Below are positions 17,898 to 26,711 of a DNA stretch of 64,000 bases, one piece after another (positions within the stretch are counted from its first letter, which is position 1; each line of letters begins with the position of its first letter). The translations under genes were made by a program, and so were the position numbers. Source of the DNA: Priestia megaterium (GTDB lineage: Bacteria; Bacillota; Bacilli; Bacillales; Bacillaceae_H); contig NZ_CP023317.1 of assembly GCF_009497655.1 (NCBI RefSeq), forward strand, positions 3,315,501-3,379,500, given 5' to 3'. The notes under the pieces are model-generated. The model ran no database searches and was not told where the DNA came from. It saw only the letters and a list, made by a program, of their open reading frames with translations.

Positions 17898-18200
17898 ATG
17901 TATTTTTACGCGTTAGCACAAGGAACAGATTCTGGAGACCCAGTGACACTGCATCATGAAAAGAAGTTTTCGAAAAAAGAATTTTTAGAGATGTTTAATG
18001 AAGCGTTAGATGAGCTGGATACGCATCCAGCTCCGGCGGATGTTGGTGAGTACCTTTGCCGTGCGTACGGATTTCAAGAAATTGAAATCGAGACGGGTGT
18101 TGTCTGCTACTGCGCACCTTTTAGAAAGCTAGACGACTCGGATATCATAGAAGACCGCACGTACATGGATGCCACGACAGGGACACTAAAATACAACTAA
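17898..18200 (+). CDS. Conserved hypothetical protein, 100 residues
   Basis: I do not recognise a named family. Soluble, acidic, opening with MYFYALAQGTDSGDPV and containing an amphipathic helix (KKEFLEMFNEALDEL) and two Cys in VVCYCAPF. AAGGAG lies 8 nt before the ATG at 17898; an upstream in-frame extension to 17844 has no RBS. The next gene starts 24 bp after the stop, so both are probably co-transcribed and end at repeat copy C. Confidence 0.65.
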   Translation: MYFYALAQGTDSGDPVTLHHEKKFSKKEFLEMFNEALDELDTHPAPADVGEYLCRAYGFQEIEIETGVVCYCAPFRKLDDSDIIEDRTYMDATTGTLKYN

Positions 18201-18224
18201 TAGAAAACGAAAGGTTGGATACGT

Positions 18225-18521
18225 GTGAAAACTGTACAGAACATTTATCGAACGAGTGAAGCTGTACCAGAATCCGGTGCTTACATTTGCGCGGAAGGTG
18301 AAATTAAACTTTTTCAAAAAGATGATCTTTTTACACCTTGCCCGCACACACGTGAATCAACGACGTGGAAGCCCGTAGATGATGCCTTTTCAACCGGAGA
18401 ATTGGTTCCGCAAACCGGTCGCTATACCGACGAAAACGGCAATCAAGTAAAGTTAAAAGAAAACGATTTATTTCCAAGGTGCCTTCGTTCAGGTGAGCCT
18501 ACGACGTGGAGGCGCGGATAA
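18225..18521 (+). CDS. YjzC-like protein with two tandem units
   Basis: 98 residues, GTG start. Two units of about 35 residues align: SGAYICAEGEIKLFQKDDLF followed by CPHTRESTTWKP, and TGRYTDENGNQVKLKENDLF followed by CLRSGEPTTWRR. Each resembles the small single-unit YjzC proteins of B. subtilis (ppxxGxYxxxG...I.L..GD.FP...TTW). A duplicated form is unusual to my knowledge. Function unknown. Confidence 0.65.
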   Translation: MKTVQNIYRTSEAVPESGAYICAEGEIKLFQKDDLFTPCPHTRESTTWKPVDDAFSTGELVPQTGRYTDENGNQVKLKENDLFPRCLRSGEPTTWRRG

Positions 18522-18531
18522 CAAACATCAA

Positions 18532-18859
18532 AGAGGCTGGGACAAAAATATTTTAGCCCAAGTGAAAAACGAACCATTAATCAACATGTTTGATGAGTGG
18601 TTCGTTTTTTGTGATGGTGAATATAGTTTGATCTATTTTGTTCCTTCTAGCAGTTGATTGGAGGGCAAGGCGAAGACTCCTGCGAGAAAAGCGGAACAGA
18701 TGAGACCCCGCAGGAGCGCAAGCGACGAGGAGGCTCAGCGGCCGCCCGCGGAAAGCGAAGCCTTGCACGGAAATCAATTGCGGTGTCATAAGCAGGCCAG
18801 CTCATGTATCTCATTTGTTCGCCTTTAGGTTGGATTCATTTAGTTATGTCTCACCCTCT
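18532..18859 (-). repeat. Dispersed structured repeat, copy C (full length, inverted)
   Basis: Present as reverse complement: right end AGAGGCTGGGACAAAAA at 18532, left end (AGAGGGTGAGACATAACT on the minus strand) at 18842-18859. Core stems GCAAGGC/GCCTTGC and CTCCTGCGGG/CTCGCAGGAG are on the minus strand. The hairpin CGAACCATTAATCA...TGATGAGTGGTTCG (18571-18605) followed by TTTTTTG serves as plus-strand terminator for the YjzC-like gene 10 bp away. The left end lies 11 bp from the 3' end of corA. Confidence 0.88.
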
Positions 18860-18870
18860 TTTATTAAAGC

Positions 18871-19812
18871 TTATTTAAAAAATGAATTCTTTTTTCTTCC
18901 TTTTAACAGATCTCCCGTCCAGCCTTTCATTTTTAAATAGAGATAAAGAGCAACCGTTGAAAGAACAATTAAAATGAGCGCGTAGATATAGCCAAACTTC
19001 CAATCAAGCTCCGGCATCCCTTTGAAGTTCATTCCCCAAAGGGCCCCAAAAGCGGTTAAAGGTGTACTAATTGCTGTTAAAAGCGTTAAAGCTTTCATAA
19101 TCTCATTTCCTCTGTGAGTAGACACAACTTCTTCTAATTTAATTAACGCGTCAAATTCTTTTTGATATTGTTCAATCAGCGTGAGGCCAATTTCGATTTT
19201 TTTACACATTCGCTGATATTGAATCGTTTGGTTAATTTTTTTATGAAACGCTTCTTCGATTCCCATTGTGACTTCTCGAACAGAACTGATTAAATTTGTC
19301 CATATAAGCAGGTCATAGCGCGCTTTATGAATTTCATCTAACACGTCGATGTTATTATTATGGCGCACTTCCCACAGAAGCTCTCTGAAATGACTTTCAA
19401 ACTGATCAAACCCGTTTAAATGCTTTTTCATAATTTCACCTAAAAGAATAAAAAAACTTTCCGCCGTATTAGCAGACTGCTTCATGCGTTCAATCATTCG
19501 TTCATGGTTGGTTTGTTCGAGGATTTTCAAATCAAGTCCCGCGGTTATAATAAACTCCTCGGTAATATAAAAGTGAAACGAATCGTAATCCCTTTGATCA
19601 AATGACTTCTTATGATAAATGAGTGAACCATAAATCAGCTCACTTTCTCCTACTACATCTACTTGAATGTGATTAGAGTTTTTCTTTTGCAGCTGATGGC
19701 AAAACCATTCATCTCGTGGGTACTGATAGTCTTTAAGGACATCAGCTATTCCATCTGCTTCTTCTACATCAAACTGATACCATTTCCATTCGTCGTTCGT
19801 CACGGTATTCAT
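18871..19812 (-). CDS. CorA-family divalent cation transporter
   Basis: 313 residues. A large cytosolic alpha/beta and helical domain precedes two C-terminal membrane helices. The GMN selectivity motif is intact at the end of the first (ALWGMNFKGMPE). Members form pentameric channels for Mg2+ or, in some groups, Co2+, Ni2+ or Zn2+. The ATG at 19812 (MNTVTNDEW) has GAGGGAAA upstream; an in-frame start 15 codons earlier lacks one. Confidence 0.9.
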   Translation of the reverse strand: MNTVTNDEWKWYQFDVEEADGIADVLKDYQYPRDEWFCHQLQKKNSNHIQVDVVGESELIYGSLIYHKKSFDQRDYDSFHFYITEEFIITAGLDLKILEQTNHERMIERMKQSANTAESFFILLGEIMKKHLNGFDQFESHFRELLWEVRHNNNIDVLDEIHKARYDLLIWTNLISSVREVTMGIEEAFHKKINQTIQYQRMCKKIEIGLTLIEQYQKEFDALIKLEEVVSTHRGNEIMKALTLLTAISTPLTAFGALWGMNFKGMPELDWKFGYIYALILIVLSTVALYLYLKMKGWTGDLLKGRKKNSFFK

Positions 19813-19981
19813 ACTTTCCCTCTTTCCCCTTTTATTAGGATTTTTCCCTATATACAATCAATTAAAACCTCACATATTAAATAAACATACATTTCATATA
19901 CATCTTTATTTCAAAAGTGCTATAATAATAGATACACTGCGCGTATGCGCGATGCTTCATCAGTTTGAGAGGAGAATAATA

Positions 19982-20839
19982 GTGAAGAAAGATATCGCTT
20001 TACGTTCTTATCTGCTAGAGAATGCACCAAATATGACCGAAGAATGGTATGAATCTTTGGACAGAAAATCTTCTGAAGGCGTTTATATCTCTAATGACCC
20101 TGATGTCATTCAACGGTTAAAAGCGCAAAACTATGAATTTCATTTATATATCAGCAACATCTTTATAGAAGAAGAAAAGAGCTTTTTTGACTCTTTTAAC
20201 ACGTGGCTAAATAAAGTTTCTAAAGATCAACACCATCTCCAAACTCCCATTCAGTGTATTATTAAAGAGTTTATGAACGTCCGTAAACAATATTGTGATT
20301 ATATTCGTCAGTTTGCAGAACTTCATCATGACGTGACTCAACAGCATATCGATAAGTGGAACGAAAAAGTAGTAAGAGTATTTGATATTATTATCTTAAA
20401 ATTCATTACAGAAGCTCAAAATTATGCGTCAAGTCGTCTTCGTTCTCAGCAGGAAATGATTCATGAACTAAGTTCACCTGTTATTGTGATTAAAAAAGAC
20501 GTGGCTCTTTTACCATTAGTTGGTGATATTGACACGACAAGAGCTAAAATGATTCTAGAAAGCACGTTAAAACAGTGTGCAGAAAAGCAAATTGCTCATT
20601 TGTATATTGATTTATCAGGCGTTGTGATGATTGATACAATGGTCGCACACGAGCTATTCCAGCTGATAGATGCACTTGATTTAATCGGCGTCAAATCGAT
20701 TTTATCAGGTATCCGCCCTGAATTGGCCACTACTGCGATGCAGCTTGGACTAAAATTTGACCGTATACGGATTAAATCGAATCTTGCTCAAGCATTAGAA
20801 GATGATTCAAAAATTGTAATTGCTTCTAGTACTCATTAA
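19982..20839 (+). CDS. RsbR-family stressosome protein (paralogue 2)
   Basis: 285 residues from the GTG at 19982, which has AGGAG 7 nt upstream. The N-terminal globin-like sensor region is about 1-155; the STAS domain carries DIDTTRA (Thr185/186) and VMIDTMVA (Thr219), matching the two RsbT target threonines. It shares the layout and STAS motifs of the paralogue at 8351, but its sensor domain is quite different, so the two probably sense different inputs. Confidence 0.88.
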   Translation: MKKDIALRSYLLENAPNMTEEWYESLDRKSSEGVYISNDPDVIQRLKAQNYEFHLYISNIFIEEEKSFFDSFNTWLNKVSKDQHHLQTPIQCIIKEFMNVRKQYCDYIRQFAELHHDVTQQHIDKWNEKVVRVFDIIILKFITEAQNYASSRLRSQQEMIHELSSPVIVIKKDVALLPLVGDIDTTRAKMILESTLKQCAEKQIAHLYIDLSGVVMIDTMVAHELFQLIDALDLIGVKSILSGIRPELATTAMQLGLKFDRIRIKSNLAQALEDDSKIVIASSTH

Positions 20840-20859
20840 TAAGTAGATTTATAAAGACA

Positions 20860-20883
20860 AAAACAGCCTTCTCAGGCTGTTTT
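20860..20883 (+). terminator. Terminator after RsbR paralogue 2
   Basis: AAAACAGCCT (20860-20869) pairs with AGGCTGTTTT (20874-20883), with a T-run following. It also sits 8 bp past the stop of the opposing small gene. Confidence 0.85.
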
Positions 20884-20890
20884 TTATCTT

Positions 20891-21115
20891 TTATTTTCTA
20901 TGATGAATACGTTCAGAACCCGATTCATCCTTCGTTTTCTTTTTATTTTTCTCTTCTTTTTGTTCAAGCCTTATGTCTTCCATTGGCATAGGGTCCACCG
21001 TTTCTTCTTCTTTAAAACGCTCAAATAACGTTTCGTCTTGATCTGTTACACGCTGTTCCGTTTCATCTCGTTTTTTTGGTGTATTTGAAATAGATCTTTT
21101 CTCGCGTTCTCCCAT
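20891..21115 (-). CDS. Small charged hypothetical protein
   Basis: 74 residues, almost entirely hydrophilic (many Glu, Lys, Arg), predicted disordered, no recognisable domain. AAAGGAGGAGA precedes the ATG. It starts 31 bp after the stop of the stress-type SDR and probably belongs to its transcript. Confidence 0.6.
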   Translation of the reverse strand: MGEREKRSISNTPKKRDETEQRVTDQDETLFERFKEEETVDPMPMEDIRLEQKEEKNKKKTKDESGSERIHHRK

Positions 21116-21146
21116 CTTTTCTCCTCCTTTATTATAGGTGAAGCAA

Positions 21147-22016
21147 TTATGTGTTCATAAAGTCTCCGCCGTTGACATGAAGCGTTTGACCCGTCATATA
21201 AGATGAATCATTGGATGCTAATAGTACGTAGCAGCCTACGTGCTCCACAGGATGTCCGGGTCTGCCCATCGGCGTATCTGTACCGAATTCTCCTACTTTA
21301 TCGCCTGAGAAAGTAGACGGAATAAGCGGCGTCCAGATTGGTCCCGGCGCTACGGCGTTCACGCGAATGCCGTCTTTGACAAGCGCTTGCGCCATGCTGC
21401 GCGTAAAGCCGTTGATCGCTCCTTTTGTCGCCGTATAATCAATGAGCTGAGGATTTCCGCGATAAGGATTAATCGACGTTGTATTAATGATTGCACTACC
21501 TTTTCCTAAGTAATCAAGCGCTTTTTTCGTAAAATAAAAGTAGGAATAAAAGTTCGTCTTGAACGTTCGTTCAAGCTGTTCACTCGTAATTTCCTTAATG
21601 CTTTCTTTTGGATGCTGCTCTCCGGCATTGTTCACAAGGATATCAAGCTTTCCAAGCTCACTCACCGTTTTTTCTACCGCTTCGTTACAGAACGATTCGT
21701 CTCCTACGTCTCCTGCAATCAGCAGGCATCTTACACCTTCTTCTTCAATGCGGGCTTTTGTTTCCTCGGCGTCGCTATGTTCATTTAAGTAAACGATGGC
21801 TACGTCCGCTCCTTCTTTCGCATAAGCAATAGATACTGCTCGTCCAATTCCGCTGTCTCCTCCGGTAACTAGTGCTACTTTTCCTTTTAATTTTCCTGTA
21901 CCAATATAATTATCATCCTCATAAATAGGGAGAGGATTCATCTCGCTTTCAATACCCGGCTGGCGGTCTTGCGTTTGCTGGGGCTGACCTTGTGTTTGTT
22001 GATCTTGTAAATTCAT
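21147..22016 (-). CDS. SDR-family oxidoreductase, general-stress type (YdaD/YhxC-like)
   Basis: 289 residues. A Gln/Pro-rich N-terminal tail of about 40 residues is followed by a classic SDR domain: TGGDSGIGRA cofactor loop, NNAGEQ, the catalytic Ser in INTTSIN, YTATKGA (YxxxK) and PGPIWTPL. The extended tail and motifs match B. subtilis YdaD (general stress protein 39) and relatives. The AGGAG site is good. A possible sigma-B promoter lies upstream. The small charged gene follows in the same direction. Confidence 0.88.
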   Translation of the reverse strand: MNLQDQQTQGQPQQTQDRQPGIESEMNPLPIYEDDNYIGTGKLKGKVALVTGGDSGIGRAVSIAYAKEGADVAIVYLNEHSDAEETKARIEEEGVRCLLIAGDVGDESFCNEAVEKTVSELGKLDILVNNAGEQHPKESIKEITSEQLERTFKTNFYSYFYFTKKALDYLGKGSAIINTTSINPYRGNPQLIDYTATKGAINGFTRSMAQALVKDGIRVNAVAPGPIWTPLIPSTFSGDKVGEFGTDTPMGRPGHPVEHVGCYVLLASNDSSYMTGQTLHVNGGDFMNT

Positions 22017-22063
22017 TTTAATCTCCTCCTATTTTTGATGGAACTTTTTAGTATAGTCTACGT

Positions 22064-22089
22064 TTAGCCTTCCGTTTTGAAGTTCAAAC
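22064..22089 (-). promoter_or_regulatory. Possible sigma-B promoter of the stress SDR
   Basis: On the minus strand GTTTGA (22084-22089), 14-bp spacer, GGCTAA (22064-22069). The -35 fits the sigma-B consensus; the -10 departs from GGGTAT. Suggested also by the YdaD-like product. Confidence 0.35.
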
Positions 22090-22238
22090 ATCTTTTTTAA
22101 AAATTTATGATGTTTCTATTCTTTTTTACTATCTTAGAAAATTTATAGAAAACAAGTTTAAAGTTGGAAACAAGGGCTACAGAATGAGTAGAAGATGTAT
22201 GTCGGAACTATCTTTTTATCAGGAGGTTTGGTTGGTGT

Positions 22239-22577
22239 ATGAAACACATTCAAGTAGCAGAAAACCAAGAGGAGGCAGTCTGCGTCATCCGTTCTTTTTC
22301 AAAGAATGGATTTACAAACAAAGATATTTATCTGCTAGCCTATGATAAAGAGTGGGCTCAGAATTTAACGGAGGCAACACGCACCAAAAAATACAGAACG
22401 GCAGAGCAAGGAATTTTTGAAACGGCGGTCAATATGCTTCTTTCAAGAGAAGATGAGCTTTTTTCAAAGATGGCTTCACTCGGCTTATCTAACCAAGAAG
22501 CAAATCAGTATATAGAAGAAATGAAACAAGGACATATCGTGGTTATTGGCGTACAGAGTCAACACATTCCCTACTAA
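22239..22577 (+). CDS. YflT-domain general stress protein (GSP17M-like)
   Basis: 112 residues, soluble, matching the heat-induced YflT/17M family: an N-terminal alpha/beta part that starts like MKHIQVAENQEEA and runs through IYLLAYDKE, then helical LSREDELFSKMASLGLS and a final strand GHIVVIGV. In B. subtilis the family is sigma-B dependent; biochemical role unknown. An imperfect GTTTAA-N12-GGGCTA at 22156-22179 is compatible with sigma-B but its spacer is short. AGGAGG lies upstream. Confidence 0.8.
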   Translation: MKHIQVAENQEEAVCVIRSFSKNGFTNKDIYLLAYDKEWAQNLTEATRTKKYRTAEQGIFETAVNMLLSREDELFSKMASLGLSNQEANQYIEEMKQGHIVVIGVQSQHIPY

Positions 22578-22652
22578 AACAGCGGAAACGTTTTTTATCA
22601 GCTTATAAAGGTATTTAGTAAAATAAACCATTTTTTATCAAGAAAGGAAGTT

Positions 22653-22814
22653 ATGACAATGTTAAACTATTTGGGCATTCAGATAGGCTCTCTTTACTTT
22701 CCTACTAGTATTCTCCTTATTACACTTCTTGTATTAGCCGGCTTTTTTGTTTATTTCTTTTCTAGAAGAAGAAAAAACCGACAGCAGTCACGTGATCATA
22801 ATGAAAAAGCGTGA
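22653..22814 (+). CDS. Small single-span membrane protein
   Basis: A 53-residue frame opening MTMLNYLGIQ, with one membrane helix (about residues 16-37, ILLITLLVLAGFFVYFF) followed by a basic tail (SRRRKNRQQ). AAAGGAAG precedes the ATG at 22653. The stop lies inside the terminator hairpin. Function unknown. Confidence 0.6.
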   Translation: MTMLNYLGIQIGSLYFPTSILLITLLVLAGFFVYFFSRRRKNRQQSRDHNEKA

Positions 22815-22836
22815 AGCCAAGCTCCACGCTTTTTCA
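22802..22836. terminator. Bidirectional terminator
   Basis: TGAAAAAGCGTG (22802-22813) pairs perfectly with CACGCTTTTTCA (22825-22836), between the small membrane protein and the convergent M14 peptidase gene. Confidence 0.85.
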
Positions 22837-24492
22837 TTATTTACGAGATTCTTTTTGTAAAGGCGATTTTTCAATGGAACGCGTAAACCGGTAAACATCA
22901 AGTTCTTGTCCTACCTCTGAAGGCAAATACCCAAACGTTGTGAAGCTGTCCACTGATTCCGGCTCAAGGGATAGAGACAATAAATTGTTTTGCGGCTGAG
23001 ACGTTAAAAAGACGTAGCTTCCTTTTGGGAACGTCACCGTTTTCGACTTGACGATTGTTTGCACATCTACATTTGGTTTGTTTTCGTAGACTTCATTTTC
23101 AATGCGGCTGCTGACCGAATACGCTTCTACTGAAAGAGCCGTTTCTTTCGTTAACTTGAAGCCTTTTACTCCTTGTCCCTGCAGTTTTTCTGCTAACTCT
23201 TCATGTCCTGGTTTTAAAAGATAAGCAGTCGGACGCTCGCGGACAAGCGTCGGAGCTGCTTCTTTTGCACTGTAGTACGTCACAGGAATTTCTTTAACAG
23301 ACGCGCTTTCCACATCAACCATTTCTAACGTGGAGTTTGGTATTTTTTTATTTTCGCTGTTCACAACAATTTGGTCATGGTCATTTGCATTTTTTCCTTT
23401 TTTAACAAGCGCCGCTTTTTCTTTGGCAATCAGCGCTTTAATTTGTTTGGCGTGATCAGCTGTTTGGGTAATCAGCTTTTCTTGCGTAGCAATTTGCGCA
23501 CTCACTCGCCGCGGAAAATCTTCTCGTCCAATACCGATTCCTCTGCTTTCGACTAAAAACGAAAAAGATGGATACAAGCCTAGTGAGTTTCGGCCAATTC
23601 GCGGTTCAACTGAGCCTTCTTCTACTTCAAGCTGTCCTTGTTTATTCACTTGAGACGTATAGTATACTTCTCCTGAATATCCTTGCTTTTCAATGGCTGT
23701 AAGCGTACTGTTCACAAACAGCTCATCAGACATGTCTCGAATGCGCTGCGGAATATTTAAGTTCCGACCGGACTGCAGTAAAATATCGTGATACTTCCAC
23801 ACGCCTTCTTTACCAATATTTTTAAATCCGCTGCTGTACGGCGTATATTCATGAGCGTCAATGACGACTTCTGGTGAAAAACGGTTAAATTCAGCTCTTA
23901 CGCTCTGCACTTCAGGGCTTTCAAGCTTTATGTAGTCACGGTTTCCGTCTAAATTATTTGCTAGCTGACGTTTAAATGCATAAGATCCGTCTGGATTAAT
24001 GCGCGGCACAATGACAATGTTGACTTTATTTAACACATCTTTTCCAAAGTCTTCTGTCAAACGCGTCGCCACAGCGAGTACGGATTCACCGCTTGCCGGT
24101 TCATTTCCGTGAATTTGACTTTGAAGCCAAATCGTTGGCTTTTTGGATGTTTTGCCATCTGCAAACTTCTTTTCCTTTGAAAAATATAGAGCCGGAATGT
24201 CTCGTCCTTGCTGTGATTTACCGATAATCTTCAGCTTTACGTACGGACTTTTATGAGCAAGCTTTTGGACATAGCTCATCATTTCTTCTTGAGTCGTAAA
24301 TGCGTCTTGTCCTTTCATAAATGCCGGCGTTGCTTCATTCACCTTTATTTCCGGATAAAGCGCTTTAATTTTTTTCGGCTGACTATAGTCTTTTCCGTAA
24401 TAAGGCATCTCAGCTTGTACCGCAAGCGGTGACAGCAATAATCCAATCGACAAAATCGCCGGCACGGCCGTTCGTTTTACAGTTTTTTTCAT
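22837..24492 (-). CDS. Secreted M14-family zinc carboxypeptidase
   Basis: 551 residues with a signal peptide (about 1-27, cleavage after VQA). The M14 catalytic domain shows the zinc ligands HGNEPASGE (HxxE) and DAHEYTPY (His), the substrate-binding NRD in LDGNRDY, and the catalytic Glu in FLVESRGIG. The C-terminal ~200 residues are a beta-rich extension of unknown role. It should cleave C-terminal residues from peptides outside the cell, perhaps also wall peptides. Single gene. Confidence 0.88.
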   Translation of the reverse strand: MKKTVKRTAVPAILSIGLLLSPLAVQAEMPYYGKDYSQPKKIKALYPEIKVNEATPAFMKGQDAFTTQEEMMSYVQKLAHKSPYVKLKIIGKSQQGRDIPALYFSKEKKFADGKTSKKPTIWLQSQIHGNEPASGESVLAVATRLTEDFGKDVLNKVNIVIVPRINPDGSYAFKRQLANNLDGNRDYIKLESPEVQSVRAEFNRFSPEVVIDAHEYTPYSSGFKNIGKEGVWKYHDILLQSGRNLNIPQRIRDMSDELFVNSTLTAIEKQGYSGEVYYTSQVNKQGQLEVEEGSVEPRIGRNSLGLYPSFSFLVESRGIGIGREDFPRRVSAQIATQEKLITQTADHAKQIKALIAKEKAALVKKGKNANDHDQIVVNSENKKIPNSTLEMVDVESASVKEIPVTYYSAKEAAPTLVRERPTAYLLKPGHEELAEKLQGQGVKGFKLTKETALSVEAYSVSSRIENEVYENKPNVDVQTIVKSKTVTFPKGSYVFLTSQPQNNLLSLSLEPESVDSFTTFGYLPSEVGQELDVYRFTRSIEKSPLQKESRK

Positions 24493-24654
24493 TCATTTAC
24501 TCCTCCCCATCCCTTTGGTTAGACATTTTAAATTTTTAAAATATTTAAAATGTTACATAAATAATTATACCGTTTAAGGAAATAACTTCAAGATAAGGAA
24601 GATGAACCTTTTTAACTATTTTAACGTAGGAGACGAATTCTGTTTTATAACAAA

Positions 24655-24799
24655 AAGATTGGGACATAGCAGAATCAATTCAATCTGAAGACAAATGAAA
24701 TCTATGTTCACCCTAACAAAAAAACGAACCACTAATCAAACATGTTGATCAATGGTTCATTTTTCACTTCAGCTAAACTATTTTTGTCCTAATCTCTTT
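24655..24799 (+). repeat. Dispersed structured repeat, copy D (core-less)
   Basis: Left end AAGATTGGGACATAGC, right end TTTTTGTCCTAATCTCTT. The GC-rich core is missing. Hairpin CGAACCACTAATCA...TGATCAATGGTTC (24724-24757) with a minus-strand T-run (TTTTTTTGTTAG). The right end faces the 3' end of the lipoprotein gene, 89 bp away. Confidence 0.8.
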
Positions 24800-24888
24800 T
24801 TTATGTATGAACTGTTATAAAATTCAGTACTTCTCCCAGCAGCTATTGTAAGCTGATTCGTATTCCGTGCAGCTATCTCTACTATTAG

Positions 24889-25473
24889 TCAGTTCTTTAC
24901 AGATTCTAACGTTTCTAAATCATATCGGCCAATTTCTTTGTTGTTTCTCGTGATGACGAGTTTACCATGCCTCGCAGCCTTTTGGAGTTTTTTTAATTCC
25001 TGATCGGACGGAGCCATAGGCATGTCTTTGTTTTTAACAGTCGCCCCCAGATCGTAGTGCACATCGACTTTTCCTTTTTTCATATAGTCAAACTCTTCAA
25101 TTCCCATCCCTGTACCAAACTGCTCATGCCCCTCATCAAATACATTAACCCCTACTGTATTGATAGATGCTTTCTTTAAATCTTCATTCGGTATAATTTT
25201 AGCTTCTATTTCGTCTTTATCATTTTGATAGAATTTACGCTTGCCTTGCTGCTTCATTTTAAACTCGTAATACAGCGCTTTTGGTTTTACGTCGACCATT
25301 TTTCCTTTGCTATCTTGTATACCAACTTTTCCAATTAAATCAGCATCATCCGTTATCTTGACTTTCACTTTTTGAATGCTATAGCCGCTCTCTTCTTTGC
25401 TAGCAGAGTTTGAGCACGCTACCAATGACATTGCCAAAAAAGCACTCAATGTGCCCACCATAAATTTTTTCAC
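24889..25473 (-). CDS. Lipoprotein of unknown function
   Basis: 194 residues. Signal peptide with lipobox LVAC; Cys20 should be lipidated and the protein held on the outer face of the membrane. The mature part is Lys/Asp-rich with beta-type segments (VKVKITDDADLIGKVGIQD) and no domain I recognise. It probably uses repeat copy D as terminator. Confidence 0.75.
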   Translation of the reverse strand: MKKFMVGTLSAFLAMSLVACSNSASKEESGYSIQKVKVKITDDADLIGKVGIQDSKGKMVDVKPKALYYEFKMKQQGKRKFYQNDKDEIEAKIIPNEDLKKASINTVGVNVFDEGHEQFGTGMGIEEFDYMKKGKVDVHYDLGATVKNKDMPMAPSDQELKKLQKAARHGKLVITRNNKEIGRYDLETLESVKN

Positions 25474-25601
25474 TTCACCACTCCTTAAGGATTAATATAC
25501 CATAAAAGGAATTTAAATGAATGTTTATCAGTCGATTTTGTAAATAAGTAAAGGGACAGCAACCTATTGACTTACGTTTCCTCATCAGCTCTATAGAAAC
25601 A

Positions 25602-25631
25602 TAAAAAAACTCTCTCCATAAGGAAAGAGTT
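25602..25631 (-). terminator. Terminator of the GNAT-alkC operon
   Basis: GGAAAGAGTT (25622-25631) pairs with AACTCTCTCC (25608-25617), one mismatch, followed on the minus strand by TTTTTTTAT. The stem overlaps the alkC stop codon. Confidence 0.8.
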
Positions 25632-26709
25632 ACTCGATCACAAAATCCGCTTCTGCTTTTACCACTCCGTTTACAATAACAGACAGCGTATGCGTACCGC
25701 TGTAATGTTTTCTTGTGCTTAAATCTTTAAACGCATGCTTTCTTGTGACTGTCAGCGTTTGGCCTGCTTTTGCTTGAACATTTTTTAGCATAAACACTTT
25801 TTGAGTGCGGTTTCCTTTTGCTTTTACGTAATGAACTCCGTACTCTATGCGAAGCGGCATGTTTTTTTCTACCGATAGTTCAAAGGAAAAGTTAATGCTA
25901 TCACCAATCGTAATGACATGCGGCTGTAAGCTAAGCCCTGTGACACTCACGCCCGGATCATCTCCATAGCCAAAAAGAGACAGAGCTTCAGGCTCTCCTT
26001 TTTTCAAAAGTGAACGGCACGCATGTTTAACAATCCAGTCCGTTTTAACGTCTTTTCCGTACCATCTTTTCATCACGTCAAGCATCCAATCTTTTTCTAT
26101 GTAAGAAATATCATTTAAATGATTGGCTACGCTTTTGCGGACATAGAGCGATTCATCGCGTTTTAACTGTTCTAAAATCGGCAGCGTTTGCTTCGGATCT
26201 TGCTTTAACGCAGGTACTGATTGTCCCCATGGAAGTCTAGGCCGGCTTCCTTCACTTGCTAATCTTCGAATATGATGGTTTTCATCCCCTGCCCATTCAA
26301 TCATTTGCTGGAGCATTCGATTTGTATCTTGAATCAAAAACGGACGCACCGCAAATTCTGACGTGGAAAACGGCGTAAAAAAAGCGAGTGCTTTTATTGA
26401 AGCTTCCCAAGCATTCAATCCGTAAAGTTCAACGTAATCTGGAAAAATCGTACCTTGAAGTCCTCCTACTGTTGGAGCCACTTTATAGAGAATATGAAGC
26501 GCTTCTTCATAATCCGCCGGCAGCACTTCATGCATGGAAAGCGTAATTCTTCTCATGCGCTCTTTCAGCGCTAAGTCTTCCCAGTCCTGTTGAAAAACCA
26601 GCTCATGAAATGCTTTTTGATCAAATGAACTCATTTCACGTGAAAAAGCGTCGCTCAAGTGCGTAATCAATTCTTCATTAAATACGCTTTTACGTAACTC
26701 TTCAGCCAT
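25630..26709 (-). CDS. alkC: AlkC-type DNA alkylation repair glycosylase with Ig-like domain
   Basis: 359 residues. Residues about 1-250 are HEAT-like helical repeats of the AlkC/AlkD superfamily (YVELYGLNAWEASIKALAFF, HHIRRLASEGSRPRLPWG, YVRKSVANHLNDI, WIVKHACRSLLKKG). These enzymes excise 3-methyladenine without base flipping. Residues about 265-359 are a beta-sandwich, Ig-like domain known from one AlkC subgroup. It overlaps functionally with the GNAT gene, whose stop lies 2 bp before this ATG, so translation is probably coupled. Confidence 0.82.
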   Translation of the reverse strand: MAEELRKSVFNEELITHLSDAFSREMSSFDQKAFHELVFQQDWEDLALKERMRRITLSMHEVLPADYEEALHILYKVAPTVGGLQGTIFPDYVELYGLNAWEASIKALAFFTPFSTSEFAVRPFLIQDTNRMLQQMIEWAGDENHHIRRLASEGSRPRLPWGQSVPALKQDPKQTLPILEQLKRDESLYVRKSVANHLNDISYIEKDWMLDVMKRWYGKDVKTDWIVKHACRSLLKKGEPEALSLFGYGDDPGVSVTGLSLQPHVITIGDSINFSFELSVEKNMPLRIEYGVHYVKAKGNRTQKVFMLKNVQAKAGQTLTVTRKHAFKDLSTRKHYSGTHTLSVIVNGVVKAEADFVIE

Positions 26710-26711
26710 AT

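Noticed and set aside
22156-22179. Sigma-B promoter for the YflT-type gene (GTTTAA-N12-GGGCTA)
   Set aside because: The spacer is shorter than the usual 13-15 bp and the -10 is a poor match, so it was not listed as a feature despite the sigma-B-type product.
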